In this document: positions 5,399-6,563 of the stretch, piece by piece
Numbering within the stretch: the first letter of the stretch is position 1
How the letters are laid out: every line of letters starts with the position of its first letter
NCBI GenBank assembly: GCA_029256345.1
Contig: JAQSYC010000097.1
Location: 1-6,563, forward strand
DNA length: 6,563 nucleotides
Direction: 5' to 3'
DNA from: Clostridia bacterium
GTDB taxonomy: Bacteria; Bacillota; Clostridia; Lachnospirales; Cellulosilyticaceae
Notes under the pieces: generated by a model
Database searches by the model: none
The model's input: only the letters and a program-made list of their open reading frames with translations
What the model was told of the DNA's origin: nothing
Translations under genes and position numbers: made by a program

Positions 5399-6209
5399 TC
5401 TTTATCCCTCCATTTAAAATTTTGCTGTTCATTTGACTCATATAATCTATGATGTAAGTTCGGTAGGTAGAAGTTCCAAAATCATTTTGGACAAGTTTGG
5501 TGTGGGCTAACTCTCCTGCCAGCCCCATGGCAGCTGTTGCTGCCGCCGTGGCCTCTAACAGATTGTCTTTATTGGCACCACAATAGCTGCCTATAACAGC
5601 TGTAAGCATACACCCAGTACCTGTAACCTTTGCCATCATCCCATGTCCATTTTTAATAATATAAGTGTTTTTATCATCTGTAACGATATCTATTGCTCCT
5701 GATATGGCTATGATTGCTCCTGTCCTATAACTTACTTTTTTTGCAAACTCAATAGTTGCCTCTAAATTATCTGCACAAACAGCATCTGCCTCATCAGCAT
5801 CTACCCCTTTTGTACTGCCTGTTCCTAGTCCAATGGCTTTTATCTCTGATATATTGCCTCTTATGACTGAAAACTTCACTTCCTCCATTAGTCTATTCAC
5901 TGTGCCAGTTCTTAGCTTTGAAGCTCCCACTGCCACAGGGTCCAAAATAACCGGATTACCTATTTCGTTAGCCCTCTTCGCCGCCTTTACCATCGACTCT
6001 ACCAACACATCATTGAGCGTTCCAATGTTAAGGACAAGTGCATGGCATATAGAGGTTATTTCTTCAACCTCATAGATATTATCAGCCATAATGGGTGATC
6101 CCCCGGAGGCTAAGATAATATTGGCACAATCATTAACTGTCACATAATTAGTTATAGCATGAACAATAGGTACTTTCTGAGACACATTTTCTAAAATAGC
6201 TTCAAACAT
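5385..6209 (-). CDS. thiM: Hydroxyethylthiazole kinase (ThiM)
   Basis: This ribokinase-like cytoplasmic enzyme uses ATP to phosphorylate 4-methyl-5-hydroxyethylthiazole, letting the cell reuse thiazole salvaged from degraded thiamine. The protein is 274 residues, typical length. Recognised segments are VPIVHAITNYVTVNDCAN at 13-30, SGGSPIMADN at 35-44, LNIGTL at 60-65, GNPVILDPVAVGASKLRT at 84-101, VIRGNISEI at 115-123, AISGAIDIVTD at 168-178, and KVTGTGC at 194-200 with catalytic Cys200. The ATG at 6209 has a GGAGGGG site that overlaps the thiC stop codon, leaving only 11 nt between the genes. Its last codons contain the ribosome binding site of thiE. Confidence is very high. Confidence 0.97.
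   Translation of the reverse strand: MFEAILENVSQKVPIVHAITNYVTVNDCANIILASGGSPIMADNIYEVEEITSICHALVLNIGTLNDVLVESMVKAAKRANEIGNPVILDPVAVGASKLRTGTVNRLMEEVKFSVIRGNISEIKAIGLGTGSTKGVDADEADAVCADNLEATIEFAKKVSYRTGAIIAISGAIDIVTDDKNTYIIKNGHGMMAKVTGTGCMLTAVIGSYCGANKDNLLEATAAATAAMGLAGELAHTKLVQNDFGTSTYRTYIIDYMSQMNSKILNGGIKIESR
5406..5411 (-). promoter_or_regulatory. Ribosome binding site for thiE inside thiM, supporting a TTG start
   Basis: On the minus strand GGAGGG lies 7 nt before the TTG at 5398, within the thiM codons for Gly-Gly (residues 267-268 of ThiM). Because the thiE start lies upstream of the thiM stop, ribosomes finishing thiM would clear and load this site, suggesting translational coupling. 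Confidence 0.8.
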
Positions 6210-6220
6210 TTTTTCCCCTC

Positions 6221-6563
6221 CTAAATGACATCAACATGTTCACCATTTAAAATTTTATTCATGTTTCTGACCGCACACATTTTGCCACACATTGTGCAAG
6301 TATCTGAATGTTCTGGCATTGATTCCTCGCGGTATCTTCTTGCTTTCTCAGGATCTATTGCCAGCTCGAACATCTTTTCCCAATCAAGATTTTTTCTCGC
6401 TGTGCTCATCTGATAGTCCCAAGCTTTGGCACTCTTGATGCCTTTTGCAATATCCGCAGCATGAGCTGCAATTTTAGAAGCTACAATCCCCTCTTTCATA
6501 TCTTCTAAGTTAGGCAGTCTTAAATGCTCCGCCGGTGTCACATAACAGAGAAATGACGCCCCA
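6221..6563 (-). CDS. thiC: Phosphomethylpyrimidine synthase (ThiC), C-terminal part only
   Basis: ThiC is a non-canonical radical-SAM enzyme that rearranges aminoimidazole ribotide (AIR), a purine intermediate, into HMP-P. Only the last 113 codons are in the window; the reading frame continues off the right edge, and full-length short-form ThiC is about 430 residues. The visible part begins GASFLCYVTPAEHLRLP and continues through GIVASKIAAHAADIAKG, ARKNLDWEKMFELAIDP and the cluster-binding tail DTCTMCGKMCAVR. The three cysteines are spaced CX2CX3C, whereas the motif usually quoted for ThiC is CX2CX4C; this may be normal for short anaerobe-type ThiC. It is the most upstream visible gene of the operon. 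The promoter, and any TPP riboswitch controlling the operon, must lie outside the window. The GTG at 6541 is an internal Val codon, not a start. Confidence 0.96.
   Translation of the reverse strand, partial: GASFLCYVTPAEHLRLPNLEDMKEGIVASKIAAHAADIAKGIKSAKAWDYQMSTARKNLDWEKMFELAIDPEKARRYREESMPEHSDTCTMCGKMCAVRNMNKILNGEHVDVI

Noticed and set aside
5833..6413. Plus-strand frames 5833-6075 and 6225-6413
   Set aside because: Antisense shadows of thiM and thiC with no initiation signals.
3311..6563. TPP riboswitch for the thi operon
   Set aside because: None seen in the junctions between thi genes, which are only 18 nt or shorter or overlap. It would be expected upstream of thiC, beyond the right edge.

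Overview
The window looks like chromosomal DNA from a low-GC anaerobic Firmicute, most likely class Clostridia. The evidence is AT-rich intergenic DNA with sigma-A-type promoters and strong GGAGG-type ribosome binding sites. The gene content agrees: a manganese pyrophosphatase carrying a CBS-DRTGG-CBS regulatory insert (a form best known from clostridia), a short DUF1858 redox-disulfide protein, and a compact thi operon containing a HAD phosphatase. I cannot assign a genus. No mobile element, CRISPR array, rRNA or tRNA is visible, and every large reading frame is intact except the two cut by the window edges.

Left part (1-3310). The minus strand carries purA (adenylosuccinate synthetase), with its last ~85-90 codons lost off the left edge. 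A ~276-bp AT-rich region separates it from a divergent plus-strand gene for a family II (DHH/DHHA2) inorganic pyrophosphatase with adenine-nucleotide-sensing CBS domains. This shared region holds a promoter for each gene. Between the promoters is a pair of inverted CGAA-core sites resembling the PurBox operators of Firmicute PurR. Next on the plus strand, behind a near-consensus promoter, is a 70-residue DUF1858 protein of the type associated with hybrid-cluster protein. A perfect 18-bp hairpin flanked by A and T runs closes this side and serves as terminator for both convergent strands.

Right part (3309-6563). The minus strand carries a tightly packed thiamine operon. In transcription order it is thiC (3' end only, right edge), thiM, thiE, a HAD-superfamily phosphatase gene, and thiD. 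Junctions are 11 nt, a 14-nt overlap, a 4-nt ATGA overlap, and 18 nt, so translational coupling is likely.

How the genes work together. ThiC makes HMP-P from the purine intermediate AIR, ThiD phosphorylates HMP-P to HMP-PP, ThiM phosphorylates salvaged thiazole alcohol, and ThiE joins the two into thiamine monophosphate (TMP), releasing pyrophosphate. The HAD enzyme is the one member without a textbook role; TMP phosphatase is my leading inference. PurA, the nucleotide-sensing pyrophosphatase and AIR-consuming ThiC all touch purine metabolism, which makes the possible PurR site the most testable regulatory idea here. Overall this is a largely ordinary metabolic region. The points worth a second look are the PurBox-like pair, the HAD gene, an Ala in the PurA Gly-rich loop, and the cysteine spacing of ThiC.
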